The translations under genes were made by a program, and so were the position numbers. From assembly GCA_017472905.1 (NCBI GenBank), contig JAFUNW010000139.1, positions 1 to 7,049 on the forward strand: 7,049 nucleotides of DNA, written 5' to 3'. How positions within the stretch are numbered: the stretch's first letter is position 1; each line of letters begins with the position of its first letter. The stretch is from Bacteroidaceae bacterium (GTDB lineage Bacteria; Bacteroidota; Bacteroidia; Bacteroidales; Bacteroidaceae). Under the pieces are notes generated by a model. That model saw nothing but the letters and a program-made list of their open reading frames with translations. It searched no databases and was not told where the DNA came from. Shown here in pieces: positions 1-6,408 of this stretch.

Positions 1-1089
1 AAAAAGAGCTGTCATCGCGCGAGGATCGCGACTCAAAAATACAATTTTATCACCTTTTTCTACATTGAAGTTTACGTCTTCGAATAGCACTGTTCCATCT
101 TCCGTTTTTGCACACAAGCCCGAAACTTCCAAAATCTGATTACCAGGTTCACGCTCAGGAGTAAATATAATGCCGGGATATTTACGCGAAGAGGGTTGAA
201 TGTCTTCCACATTCAGTTTTTCCAACATCTTCTTACGACTGGTCGTTTGCTTACTCTTGGCCACATTCGCACTAAAGCGGCGAATAAATTCTTCCAATTC
301 TTTACGTTTTTCCTCAGCTTTGGCTTTCTGATTTTGAGCTTGTCGCAATGCCAATTGTGAACTCTCATACCAGAAACTATAATTTCCGGCAAACAAGTTC
401 ACTTTACCAAAATCAATATCTACCGTATGGGTACATACTGAGTCCAAGAAGTGCCGGTCGTGACTAACCACCAAAACGGTATGTTCGAAATTGCTCAGAT
501 ATTCTTCCAGCCAAGTAACCGTCTCCATATCCAGGTCATTGGTCGGCTCGTCCAGCAATAAGTTATCAGGATTACCATAAAGAGCTTGCGCCAACATGAC
601 ACGCACTTTCTCTTTACCGCTCAATTCACTCATTAAAAGATAGTGCTTATCTTCTTTTATACCTAATCCACTCAACAAAGCTGCGGCATCACTCTCTGCA
701 TTCCAACCATCAAGCTCAGCAAATTTCTCTTCCAATTCAGCAACTTTCAATCCATCTTCGTCACTGAAATCTGCTTTGGCATAAAGCGCATCACGCTGAT
801 TCATAATATCCCAAAGTACCGTATGTCCCATCAATACGGTATTCAGTACGGTATATTGATCCCATTTAAAGTGATCTTGACTCAAAACAGACAAGCGTTC
901 TCCCGGTCCTAAAGTGACACTTCCTTTTGTTGGCTCCAATTCACCACTGATAGCACGCAAAAAAGTAGATTTTCCTGCACCATTGGCTCCGATTACACCG
1001 TAAATATTTCCATTGGTAAACTTCAAGTTTACATCTTTATACAACACTCTCTTTCCAAACTGAATCGCAAGATCCGAAACTGTAATCAT
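1..1089 (-). CDS. ABC-F family ATPase, YkpA/YbiT-like (partial, 3' end outside window)
   Basis: Soluble ABC ATPase with paired nucleotide-binding domains and no membrane segment, of the family that acts on ribosomes (EttA/Uup/YbiT group). The 363 codons seen run from ATG at 1089 to the window edge; the family is usually about 530-550 residues. Domain 1 has Walker A GANGAGKST (34-42), Q-loop Q71, signature LSGKE (156-160, second Gly replaced by Lys), Walker B with DEPTNDLD (180-187) and the H-switch SHDRHF (209-214). A charged, Lys/Glu-rich linker follows (about 245-295). Domain 2 begins near 318, but its P-loop reads SRDPRAMTA (353-361) where GxxGxGKST is expected, with Met at the Lys position. 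The start fits: residues MITVSDLAIQFG begin the domain directly, and an A/G-rich leader with a weak AAGAAG precedes it. It is divergent from grpE. Family call firm; exact subfamily and role in translation inferred. Confidence 0.93.
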   Translation of the reverse strand, partial: MITVSDLAIQFGKRVLYKDVNLKFTNGNIYGVIGANGAGKSTFLRAISGELEPTKGSVTLGPGERLSVLSQDHFKWDQYTVLNTVLMGHTVLWDIMNQRDALYAKADFSDEDGLKVAELEEKFAELDGWNAESDAAALLSGLGIKEDKHYLLMSELSGKEKVRVMLAQALYGNPDNLLLDEPTNDLDMETVTWLEEYLSNFEHTVLVVSHDRHFLDSVCTHTVDIDFGKVNLFAGNYSFWYESSQLALRQAQNQKAKAEEKRKELEEFIRRFSANVAKSKQTTSRKKMLEKLNVEDIQPSSRKYPGIIFTPEREPGNQILEVSGLCAKTEDGTVLFEDVNFNVEKGDKIVFLSRDPRAMTALF

Positions 1090-1176
1090 ATTCTTCTTAT
1101 TCTTTATACCTTATTATATATATAAGAAACGCCCTTTACATTCTTAAGGACGATTTCATCCAAACGTAAAACGCTG

Positions 1177-1208
1177 CAAAGATACAAATTATCGCTCACA
1201 TATAAAAA
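1177..1208 (-). promoter_or_regulatory. Bacteroides-type promoter for the ABC-F gene
   Basis: Read on the minus strand, TATCTTTG (1184-1177) is an exact match to the Bacteroidetes -7 box TAnnTTTG. A TTTT (1208-1205) lies 20 bp upstream at the -33 position, one base from TTTG. Transcription would start near 1170, giving a leader of about 80 nt. The leader contains a 12-base AT palindrome (1114-1125) of unknown meaning. The -7 box is identical to that of grpE on the other strand. Confidence 0.6.
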
Positions 1209-1373
1209 CAGGAGAAAAATTCTTTCATTAAACAAGCATCATAACCAACAGCGTATCAAGCGAATAGGATGAAACTACAACACAATAAAGGAAGCAACAT
1301 TCCTATTGGAATCATCCCTCTGAAAGCATTTCCCGACAAAGCATCCACAAAAGCCCAAGGCGCACAAAAAAAT

Positions 1374-1483
1374 CCGCCGTGCAGCAGAGTTCCGTCCGCC
1401 GTGCAGCAAAAGTTCGTCTGCTGCACGGCAAAAATTCCTCCGCAGTGCAGCAGATTTTTCTCCGCAGTACGGCAGATTTTCCT
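1374..1483. repeat. Five-copy 22-bp tandem repeat with hairpin-forming cores
   Basis: Copies start at 1374, 1396, 1418, 1440 and 1462, exactly 22 bp apart, with a degenerate sixth copy from 1484. Each has a 15-base core followed by a 7-base A/T-richer spacer. Cores are CCGCCGTGCAGCAGA, CCGCCGTGCAGCAAA, CTGCTGCACGGCAAA, CCGCAGTGCAGCAGA and CCGCAGTACGGCAGA. Copy 3 is close to the reverse complement of copies 1 and 2: GCCGTGCAGCA (1398-1408) pairs perfectly with 1419-1429 across a 10-nt loop, and 1376-1388 can pair over 13 bp with 1417-1429. The block is clearly more G+C-rich than its surroundings. The 7-base spacers are too short for CRISPR. Function unknown. Confidence 0.85.
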
Positions 1484-1581
1484 CTGCTATACACAAATAA
1501 AAGGAATGTAAGTCGTAACTTTCTATTTCATAGTATCTAACTAACAAACAAGACGTTAAGTAACACTTCTTATATTTCACC

Positions 1582-1611
1582 AAAAAAGTCTCTCTTCATA
1601 AAGATTTTTTT
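1582..1611. terminator. Possible A/T-rich hairpin with T-run
   Basis: AAAAAAGTCT (1582-1591) can pair with AGATTTTTTT (1602-1611) over 10 positions including one G-U pair, around a 10-nt loop. The stem has a single G-C pair and the T-run is inside the stem, so a working terminator is doubtful. There is also no recognised plus-strand gene upstream for it to end. Confidence 0.2.
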
Positions 1612-1742
1612 AGCGGCTCATTTCAGCCTTCATCCCCTACCTTTCATAAACAACCGACCGACAAGCCATACTCTACCTTTACAAGAACACAACAACCCAA
1701 AAAACAGACAGAAAAGCTCAAGCGACAAAAAGTCTGAACCGA

Positions 1743-1777
1743 CACTGTTTCAGTGAAAAATTGGCAGACAAGTTGTC
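1743..1777. promoter_or_regulatory. Two inverted repeats and a sigma-54-like element upstream of grpE
   Basis: CACTG-TTT-CAGTG (1743-1755) is a perfect 5-bp-arm inverted repeat. GACAA-G-TTGTC (1767-1777) is a second, and it overlaps the -33 element of the grpE promoter, where an operator would sit. TGGCAGACAAGTTGT (1762-1776) also resembles the sigma-54 -24/-12 consensus TGGCAC-N5-TTGC with correct spacing, differing at C6 and at the last C. No CIRCE element (TTAGCACTC-N9-GAGTGCTAA) is present. These are candidate heat-shock or stress control sites; which factor binds is not visible here. Confidence 0.4.
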
Positions 1778-1803
1778 ACAATGACGGGAAATAGCTATCT
1801 TTG
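1773..1803 (+). promoter_or_regulatory. Bacteroides-type promoter for grpE-dnaJ
   Basis: TATCTTTG (1796-1803) matches the TAnnTTTG -7 box exactly, and TTG (1773-1775) lies 20 bp upstream at the -33 position. Transcription would start near 1808-1812, leaving a leader of about 70 nt before the ATG at 1880. This promoter shows that the ATG at 1781 cannot be the grpE start on this transcript. Confidence 0.7.
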
Positions 1804-1811
1804 CATTCGTT

Positions 1812-1860
1812 TTTGCGAAAGCAAACAAAGTGGCAAATATTTTGTTGATTCAATAACAAA
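1812..1860 (+). promoter_or_regulatory. Hairpins in the grpE 5' leader
   Basis: Two small hairpins lie in the predicted leader. TTTGC-GAAA-GCAAA (1812-1825) is a 5-bp stem closed by a GNRA tetraloop, almost at the expected 5' end. TTTGTT (1841-1846) pairs with AACAAA (1855-1860), plus one G-U pair, around ATTCAA. The first may protect the mRNA end. The second is A/U-rich and would melt easily; a thermosensing role is only a guess, as it does not cover the start codon. Confidence 0.3.
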
Positions 1861-1879
1861 TCACTTAAACGCTAAAACA

Positions 1880-2506
1880 ATGAGAACAAAGAAGAAAAAC
1901 AAGAAAACAGAAAATAATAACGATATGAGCCAAACAGAAGAAAAGAAACAACAAGAAGAGTTGCAAAATGAACAACAAGAAGAAAAAAATGTAGCTGAAG
2001 AACAACTACAACCCGAAGCGGAAAAAGAACTTTCTGCAGAAGAGAAATTGCAACTACAACTGGCCGAAGCGGAAGAGAAATTGGCTAACCAGCAAGACAA
2101 ATTGTTGAGACAAATGGCTGAGTTTGACAACTATCGCAAACGTACACTCAAAGAGAAAGCCGAGTTAATCAAAAATGGTGGAGAAAAAACCATCAGCACC
2201 ATTCTGCCAGTCATCGATGACTTAGAGCGTGCTTTGCAAAACATGAAAAGCGACAACGAAGAGGTCAAAGCTCTCTTCGATGGAGTGGAACTAATATACA
2301 ACAAATTGTTGAAGCTTCTACAACAAGAGGGATTAGAGAAAATCAACACTCAAGAACAAGACTTCAACACCGACTTTCACGAAGCCATTGCATTGGTTCC
2401 CGCACCAACTGATGAGCTGAAAGGAAAAATCTTAGACTGCGTTCAAAACGGATACACACTGAACGACAAAGTAATACGACACGCCAAAGTAGTTGTCGGA
2501 CAATAA
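1880..2506 (+). CDS. grpE: GrpE, nucleotide exchange factor of DnaK
   Basis: GrpE dimer releases ADP from the Hsp70 DnaK in the cytoplasm. The 208-residue protein has a Lys/Asn-rich start, a Gln/Glu/Lys-rich low-complexity stretch (about 17-60), then the long dimerising helix (about 55-100, including AEFDNYRKRT at 80-89). A helical section with ILPVIDDLERAL (108-119) follows, then the C-terminal beta domain with GLEKI (151-155), the GrpE signature around DFNTDFHEAIALVP (161-174) and GYTLNDKVIRHAKVVV (191-206). Length is normal for the family. The ATG at 1880 was chosen because an in-frame ATG at 1781 lies upstream of the promoter's -7 box; an ATG at 1925 is another possibility, losing 15 poorly conserved residues. 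No Shine-Dalgarno is visible, as is common in Bacteroidetes. dnaJ follows after 38 bp, surely in the same transcript. Confidence 0.95.
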   Translation: MRTKKKNKKTENNNDMSQTEEKKQQEELQNEQQEEKNVAEEQLQPEAEKELSAEEKLQLQLAEAEEKLANQQDKLLRQMAEFDNYRKRTLKEKAELIKNGGEKTISTILPVIDDLERALQNMKSDNEEVKALFDGVELIYNKLLKLLQQEGLEKINTQEQDFNTDFHEAIALVPAPTDELKGKILDCVQNGYTLNDKVIRHAKVVVGQ

Positions 2507-2544
2507 ACAAGTAAACTGATTCATTCGACACACATACAAAAGTT

Positions 2545-3696
2545 ATGGCAAAGAGAGACTATTATGAAGTGCTGGGTGTCAGCAAAACAGCCAGTGAAGA
2601 GGAAATCAAGAAAGCGTATAAGAAATTAGCTATCAAATATCACCCCGACCGTAACCCGGACGACAAAGAGGCTGAAGAAAAATTCAAAGAAGCAGCCGAA
2701 GCTTATGACGTATTGCACGATCCACAGAAACGAGCACGTTACGACCAATTCGGACATGAAGGCGTAGGCGGTGCCGGAGGTTTCGGAGGCGGATTCGGTC
2801 AAGGCATGTCTATGGACGACATCTTCTCTATGTTTGGAGATGTATTCGGCGGTCGAGGCGGTTTCGGAGGATTTGGCGGTGGTGGCAGACAACAACGTCA
2901 ACGCCGTTACAGAGGCTCTGACCTTCGCGTTAAAGTACGTCTCGGACTCAAAGAAATTCTCAACGGGACAGAAAAGAAGTTCAAGCTGAAAAAGTATGTG
3001 ACCTGTAGCCATTGTCATGGAAGCGGAGCGGAAGGAAATGGAGCTACCGAAACCTGCCCCACATGTCACGGAAGCGGAAGCGTTACTCGCACCCAACAAA
3101 GCATTTTTGGAATGATGCAAACTCAAACCGTCTGTCCACAATGCAACGGAGAAGGTAAAATCATCAAGAACAAATGCAAAGAGTGCAACGGAGAAGGAGT
3201 CGTATACGGCGAAGAAGTTGTCGAAGTAAAAATACCCAAAGGAGTAGCTGAAGGCATGCAATTGTCCATGAGTGGCAAAGGTAATGCAGGCAAACACAAC
3301 GGTATAGCCGGAGATTTACTTATCCAAATAGAGGAAGAACCTAACAGCGAACTGATTCGACAAGAAGACGACTTGATATACAATCTTTTACTTAGCTTTC
3401 CTACTGCCGCATTGGGCGGAACAGTGGAAATCCCCACAATCGATGGAAAAGTAAAAGTCAAAATAGATCCGGGAACACAACCGGGAAAAGTTCTTCGCCT
3501 AAGAGACAAAGGTCTACCCAACGTAAACGGATATGGCATGGGCGATTTACTCGTAAACATCAGCATTTACATTCCCGAAACATTATCAAAAGATGAAAAA
3601 CAGGCTATAGAGAAGATGCAACATTCGGACAATTTTACTCCGAACCTCAGCATCAAAGAGAAAATCTTCCGAAAATTCAAGAGTTTCTTTGACTAA
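2545..3696 (+). CDS. dnaJ: DnaJ, Hsp40 co-chaperone
   Basis: DnaJ delivers unfolded clients to DnaK and stimulates its ATPase. The 383 residues show the full type I architecture. The J domain (1-70) has the HPD motif at 33-35. A Gly/Phe-rich linker (about 72-114) carries the MDDIFSMFGDVFGG segment. The zinc region has all four CxxCxGxG repeats, starting at C154, C171, C197 and C211, each with both cysteines. The C-terminal substrate-binding domains (about 222-345) contain VEVKIPKGV, GDLL and VKIDPGTQPGKVLRLRDKG, and a short dimerisation tail follows. Nothing is missing or broken. The ATG sits in an A-rich leader without a Shine-Dalgarno. It is the second gene of the grpE-dnaJ pair; hrcA and dnaK are not beside it in this window. 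Confidence 0.98.
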   Translation: MAKRDYYEVLGVSKTASEEEIKKAYKKLAIKYHPDRNPDDKEAEEKFKEAAEAYDVLHDPQKRARYDQFGHEGVGGAGGFGGGFGQGMSMDDIFSMFGDVFGGRGGFGGFGGGGRQQRQRRYRGSDLRVKVRLGLKEILNGTEKKFKLKKYVTCSHCHGSGAEGNGATETCPTCHGSGSVTRTQQSIFGMMQTQTVCPQCNGEGKIIKNKCKECNGEGVVYGEEVVEVKIPKGVAEGMQLSMSGKGNAGKHNGIAGDLLIQIEEEPNSELIRQEDDLIYNLLLSFPTAALGGTVEIPTIDGKVKVKIDPGTQPGKVLRLRDKGLPNVNGYGMGDLLVNISIYIPETLSKDEKQAIEKMQHSDNFTPNLSIKEKIFRKFKSFFD

Positions 3697-3715
3697 TCCG
3701 TAGCATTGCCATCCA

Positions 3716-3750
3716 AAAAGCCTGTCACAAAGAATAAAGAACAGCCTTTT
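3716..3750 (+). terminator. Hairpin after dnaJ, alternative to the larger stem
   Basis: AAAAGCCTGT (3716-3725) can pair with ACAGCCTTTT (3741-3750) over nine of ten positions (one C-C mismatch) around a 15-nt loop, beginning 20 bp after the dnaJ stop. The right arm ends in TTTTG, so it resembles a weak intrinsic terminator. Its right arm is also the left arm of the 18-bp inverted repeat at 3738-3826, so the two folds exclude each other. Confidence 0.4.
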
Positions 3751-3826
3751 GTATCACCCTGAAACATTCGAGACTCAAACAATCCTCCAAAACGTTTCAA
3801 ACATCAACGATACAAAAGGCTGTTCT
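3738..3826. repeat. Perfect 18-bp inverted repeat, 53-bp spacer, between dnaJ and folC
   Basis: AGAACAGCCTTTTGTATC (3738-3755) is the exact reverse complement of 3809-3826. Inside the 53-bp spacer a further TGAAAC/GTTTCA pair (3760-3765 with 3794-3799) extends the hairpin after an internal loop. In RNA this would be a very stable structure just upstream of folC. No Bacteroides promoter box lies inside on either strand and no target-site duplication flanks it. It could be a read-through control element, an mRNA stabiliser or processing site, or a small mobile-repeat remnant; the sequence does not decide. Confidence 0.8.
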
Positions 3827-3838
3827 CCATTATACACC

Positions 3839-3852
3839 TTATTATATAATAA
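3839..3852. repeat. AT palindrome just before the folC start
   Basis: TTATTATATAATAA is a perfect 14-base palindrome ending four bases before the folC ATG. It contains TATAAT but is too close to the start codon to act as a promoter with a normal leader. It may only keep the ribosome landing site A/U-rich and weakly structured. A similar AT palindrome (1114-1125) lies upstream of the ABC-F start. Confidence 0.35.
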
Positions 3853-3856
3853 AGAG

Positions 3857-5149
3857 ATGAACTACTTAGAAACTGTAGAATACCTTTTTAATAGCGCTCC
3901 CCTATTCCAACAAGTAGGCAAAGAGGCATACAAAGAAGGACTAACCAACACTTTGATATTAGACCACCATTTCAATCACCCACATAAGCACTTTCGCAGC
4001 ATACATATTGCCGGAACCAACGGCAAAGGCTCCTGTTCACATACTTTGGCTGCCATATTACAGTCTGCCGGATACAAAACCGGACTTTACACCTCTCCTC
4101 ACCTCATTGATTTCAGAGAACGCATCCGCGTCAATGGAGAACCTATTCCGGAACAATATGTAATCGACTTCGTCAAAAACGAAAAAGATTTTTTCGAGCC
4201 GTTACACCCCTCTTTTTTCGAACTGACTACGGCATTAGCCTTTCAATATTTTGCAGAACAGAAAGTAGAAGTGGCCGTTATCGAAGTCGGATTAGGCGGA
4301 CGGTTAGACTGTACGAACATTATCCATCCCGATCTCAGCATTATCACAAACATCAGTCTAGACCATACTCAGTTTTTAGGAAACTCTTTAGCTGAAATTG
4401 CTGCCGAAAAAGCCGGCATCATCAAAACCAACAGACCTGTTATCATTGGAGAAAGCAACGATGAAACTGCACCCGTATTCTCCGACAAAGCCAAAAAGGA
4501 AAACGCTCCCATCATCTGGGCAGAAACAGAACAACATGTTCTTTCTTCATCTCCCTCGCCGAAAGGAGGACGCTTGTATGAAACCAAACTGTACACACAT
4601 CTGTTCGGAGAATTAGGTGGCACATACCAAATTCCGAATACCAATACCATATTGACCGCTACTGAGGAATTAAAAAAATTAGGATTCCATATCACAGAAG
4701 AAGACATCCGCAAGGGATTTTCTGAAGTCTGCAAAATAACCAATTTCATGGGCCGGTGGCAACTACTCCGTACCAATCCAACACTTGTATGCGATGCCGG
4801 GCACAACGTTGGTGGAATAAAATACATAACCGAACAATTAAATTTACAGACATGCGACCAATTACACATTGTTCTCGGAATGGTAAGTGACAAAGACATA
4901 GACAGTGTATTAAAACTCTTACCTAAAAACGCAATCTACTATTTCACAAAGGCGACTGTCAAACGAGCAATGGACGAATATTCACTACAAAAAAAAGCGG
5001 AGCAAAAAGGATTAAGAGGAAATACATATCCCAATGTTCTTTCTGCAACGAAAGCAGCTTTAACTGTAGCCTCTTCCAACGACTTTATTTTCGTAGGAGG
5101 AAGTTGCTTTATCGTAGCCGATTTACTCAACAACCTAGATAGGTTATGA
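3857..5149 (+). CDS. folC: FolC, folylpolyglutamate synthase / dihydrofolate synthase
   Basis: Mur-ligase-family enzyme that adds glutamate to folates (and, in bifunctional forms, to dihydropteroate) using ATP in the cytoplasm. The 430 residues are normal length. Visible motifs: P-loop GTNGKGS (53-59), YTSPHL (78-83), RERIRVNG (87-94), ELTTALAF (122-129), VIEVGLGGRLDCTN (141-154), a conserved His in SLDHTQFLG (167-175), the AAEKAGIIK segment whose K185 is the expected carbamylated lysine, MGRWQ (298-302), and CDAGHN (312-317) of the C-terminal domain. The reading frame stays open upstream to a TTG at 3749, but that stretch is the structured gap, while the ATG at 3857 begins with residues typical of the family. 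No clear promoter precedes it, so read-through from dnaJ is likely. Whether it is mono- or bifunctional cannot be told by eye. Confidence 0.95.
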   Translation: MNYLETVEYLFNSAPLFQQVGKEAYKEGLTNTLILDHHFNHPHKHFRSIHIAGTNGKGSCSHTLAAILQSAGYKTGLYTSPHLIDFRERIRVNGEPIPEQYVIDFVKNEKDFFEPLHPSFFELTTALAFQYFAEQKVEVAVIEVGLGGRLDCTNIIHPDLSIITNISLDHTQFLGNSLAEIAAEKAGIIKTNRPVIIGESNDETAPVFSDKAKKENAPIIWAETEQHVLSSSPSPKGGRLYETKLYTHLFGELGGTYQIPNTNTILTATEELKKLGFHITEEDIRKGFSEVCKITNFMGRWQLLRTNPTLVCDAGHNVGGIKYITEQLNLQTCDQLHIVLGMVSDKDIDSVLKLLPKNAIYYFTKATVKRAMDEYSLQKKAEQKGLRGNTYPNVLSATKAALTVASSNDFIFVGGSCFIVADLLNNLDRL

Positions 5150-5193
5150 GAAAACCGCTACAAAAAGTTACAAATCACAAAATTTACAGGCTC

Positions 5194-5223
5194 AACAAAC
5201 ATTTTTCCGAAAAAAGGTTTGTT
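5194..5223. terminator. Hairpin between folC and galM, overlapping the galM -33 box
   Basis: AACAAAC (5194-5200) pairs with GTTTGTT (5217-5223), and TTTTT (5202-5206) with AAAAA (5211-5215), giving 12 pairs with one A-G mismatch and a CCGA loop. It lies 44 bp after the folC stop, so it may end folC transcription, although a following T-run is short (TTTA). Because the right arm contains the -33 TTTG of the galM promoter, the symmetric AACAAAC/GTTTGTT could equally be an operator. Confidence 0.45.
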
Positions 5224-5249
5224 TATACGAACTATTTTGGCTTTATTTG
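5218..5249 (+). promoter_or_regulatory. Bacteroides-type promoter for galM and permease
   Basis: TTTG (5218-5221) is followed after exactly 20 bp by TTTATTTG (5242-5249), one base from the TAnnTTTG -7 consensus. Transcription would begin near 5255, giving a leader of about 30 nt before the ATG at 5285. No catabolite or sugar-regulator site that I can name is visible apart from the overlapping hairpin. Confidence 0.6.
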
Positions 5250-5284
5250 CATGTGAATTTAACAACTAAAATTATAGAATTATC

Positions 5285-6373
5285 ATGGACTACACTGTAG
5301 AGAACAATCTTTCGGGCTTAACGCGGAAAGATTTCCAAAAGGAAATAAACGGGAAAAAGACCCATTTATTCATTCTAAAAAACAATTGCGGTAACGAAGT
5401 TGCACTTACAAACTATGGTGGAGCACTTCTAACCATCATGGTTCCGGATAAGAATGGGAAACACGCCAACGTTGTGCAAGGACACGACACAATCGACAAA
5501 GTAATAAACAGCCATGAACCATTCCTCAGCACACTTATCGGACGATACGGGAACCGTATAGCTAAAGGAAAATTCAACCTCGATGGAAAAGAATATCAAT
5601 TGGCTGTAAACAACGGTCCCAACCATCTGCACGGAGGTCCAACCGGTTATCATGCACGCGTTTGGGATGCAAAACAAACCGACCAACAAACCGTTGTAAT
5701 GAACTATCTTTCAGTCGATGGTGAAGAAGGATTTCCGGGAAATTTAAACATGGAAGTAACATTCTCTTTTACCGATGACAACGAATTGATTATCGATTAC
5801 AAAGGAACCACCGACAAAAAAACAATTGTCAACATGACACATCACGGCTTTTTCAGTCTTTCGGGATTAGCCAACCCAACAGCCACCGTAGACAACAACA
5901 TCGTAACAATCAACGCAGATCATTATACACCTATGGATGAAGTATCCATTCCTACAGGAGAAATTGCTCCGGTAGCAGGTACTCCGATGGATTTTCGTAC
6001 ACCACAAACGGTTGGAAGCCGTATCAATGACCAATTCCAGCAATTAATTTACGGTGCCGGTTACGACCATTGCTATGTTCTGAATAAAAAAGAACCGGGA
6101 GAACTCACATTTGCAGCTAAATGTGTAGAACCCAATAGTGGCCGTGTTATGGAAGTTTACACCACTGAACCTGGCGTACAAGTATATACTGCCAATTGGC
6201 ACAACGGATTTGAAGGCGCAAAAGGAGCTACATTCCCGGCACGTAGCGCCATCTGTTTTGAAGCACAACACTTCCCTGACAGTCCTAACAAAGGACATTT
6301 TCCCAGCGTAGTCCTGAATCCGGGAGAAACTTATACCCAACGTACTGTTTATAAGTTCGGTGTGGAAAAATAA
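5285..6373 (+). CDS. galM: GalM, aldose 1-epimerase (mutarotase)
   Basis: Interconverts alpha and beta anomers of galactose and glucose, feeding the alpha form to galactokinase. The 362 residues match the family in length. Visible motifs: TNYGGALL (42-49), IGRYGNRIAKGKF (85-97) with the substrate-binding Arg, NHLHGG (113-118) with the first catalytic His at 116, NMTHHGFFSLSG (183-194) with the second at 187, GYDHCYVL (259-266) with the sugar-binding Asp 261, PGVQVYTANW (296-305), and CFEAQHFPDSPN (324-335) with the catalytic Glu at 326. No signal peptide is seen, so it should be cytoplasmic, unlike the secreted paralogues found in some polysaccharide loci. Its ATG has an A/T-rich leader. The permease gene follows after 35 bp, fitting a galactose/glucose uptake operon. 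Confidence 0.96.
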   Translation: MDYTVENNLSGLTRKDFQKEINGKKTHLFILKNNCGNEVALTNYGGALLTIMVPDKNGKHANVVQGHDTIDKVINSHEPFLSTLIGRYGNRIAKGKFNLDGKEYQLAVNNGPNHLHGGPTGYHARVWDAKQTDQQTVVMNYLSVDGEEGFPGNLNMEVTFSFTDDNELIIDYKGTTDKKTIVNMTHHGFFSLSGLANPTATVDNNIVTINADHYTPMDEVSIPTGEIAPVAGTPMDFRTPQTVGSRINDQFQQLIYGAGYDHCYVLNKKEPGELTFAAKCVEPNSGRVMEVYTTEPGVQVYTANWHNGFEGAKGATFPARSAICFEAQHFPDSPNKGHFPSVVLNPGETYTQRTVYKFGVEK

Positions 6374-6408
6374 GAACCAATCAATAATCTTTAAAAATAA
6401 TAAACAAA

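Larger units (their letters stand above)
1212..1760. other. Long non-coding region between divergent ABC-F and grpE
   Basis: About 550 bp with no convincing gene. It contains the 22-bp tandem repeats described separately and a weak hairpin at 1582-1611. The rest (1500-1580 and 1612-1740) is A/C-rich on the plus strand and has no clear TAnnTTTG box; TACCTTTC (about 1639) and TACCTTTA (about 1674) each miss the final G. Short open frames cross the repeat on both strands, but they have no homology that I recognise and simply reflect a lack of stop triplets in the repeat. No tRNA or known riboswitch shape was seen. Confidence 0.6.

Noticed and set aside
1374..1497. CRISPR array
   Set aside because: Cores are 15 bases with spacers of only 7 similar bases, the core orientation alternates, and there are no cas genes in the window.
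1269..1511. 80-residue plus-strand open frame, and overlapping minus-strand frames of 102 and 60 residues, across the tandem repeat
   Set aside because: The repeat has few stop triplets on either strand, so several frames stay open at once. The peptides are Cys/Ser/Ala/Val/Gln-rich repeat translations with no recognised domain and no convincing start signal.
1781..1879. Longer grpE with 33 extra N-terminal residues
   Set aside because: The -7 box at 1796-1803 lies inside the extension, so the transcript from that promoter begins after the ATG at 1781; the extra residues do not resemble GrpE.
2626..3566. Long minus-strand open frames opposite dnaJ
   Set aside because: They are antisense shadows of a fully conserved dnaJ coding sequence with no domain of their own.
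3738..3826. Invertible promoter or MITE-type mobile element
   Set aside because: The spacer is only 53 bp with no TAnnTTTG box on either strand, and the flanks show no target-site duplication or TA pair, so neither idea has positive support.
3749..3856. Longer folC starting at TTG 3749
   Set aside because: The extension is the inverted-repeat gap translated by chance; the ATG at 3857 matches the usual start of the family.
5237..5251. Sigma-54 promoter (TGGC and TTGC) before galM
   Set aside because: The two elements are two bases too close for the -24/-12 spacing; the TTTG-N20-TTTATTTG pattern explains the same bases better.
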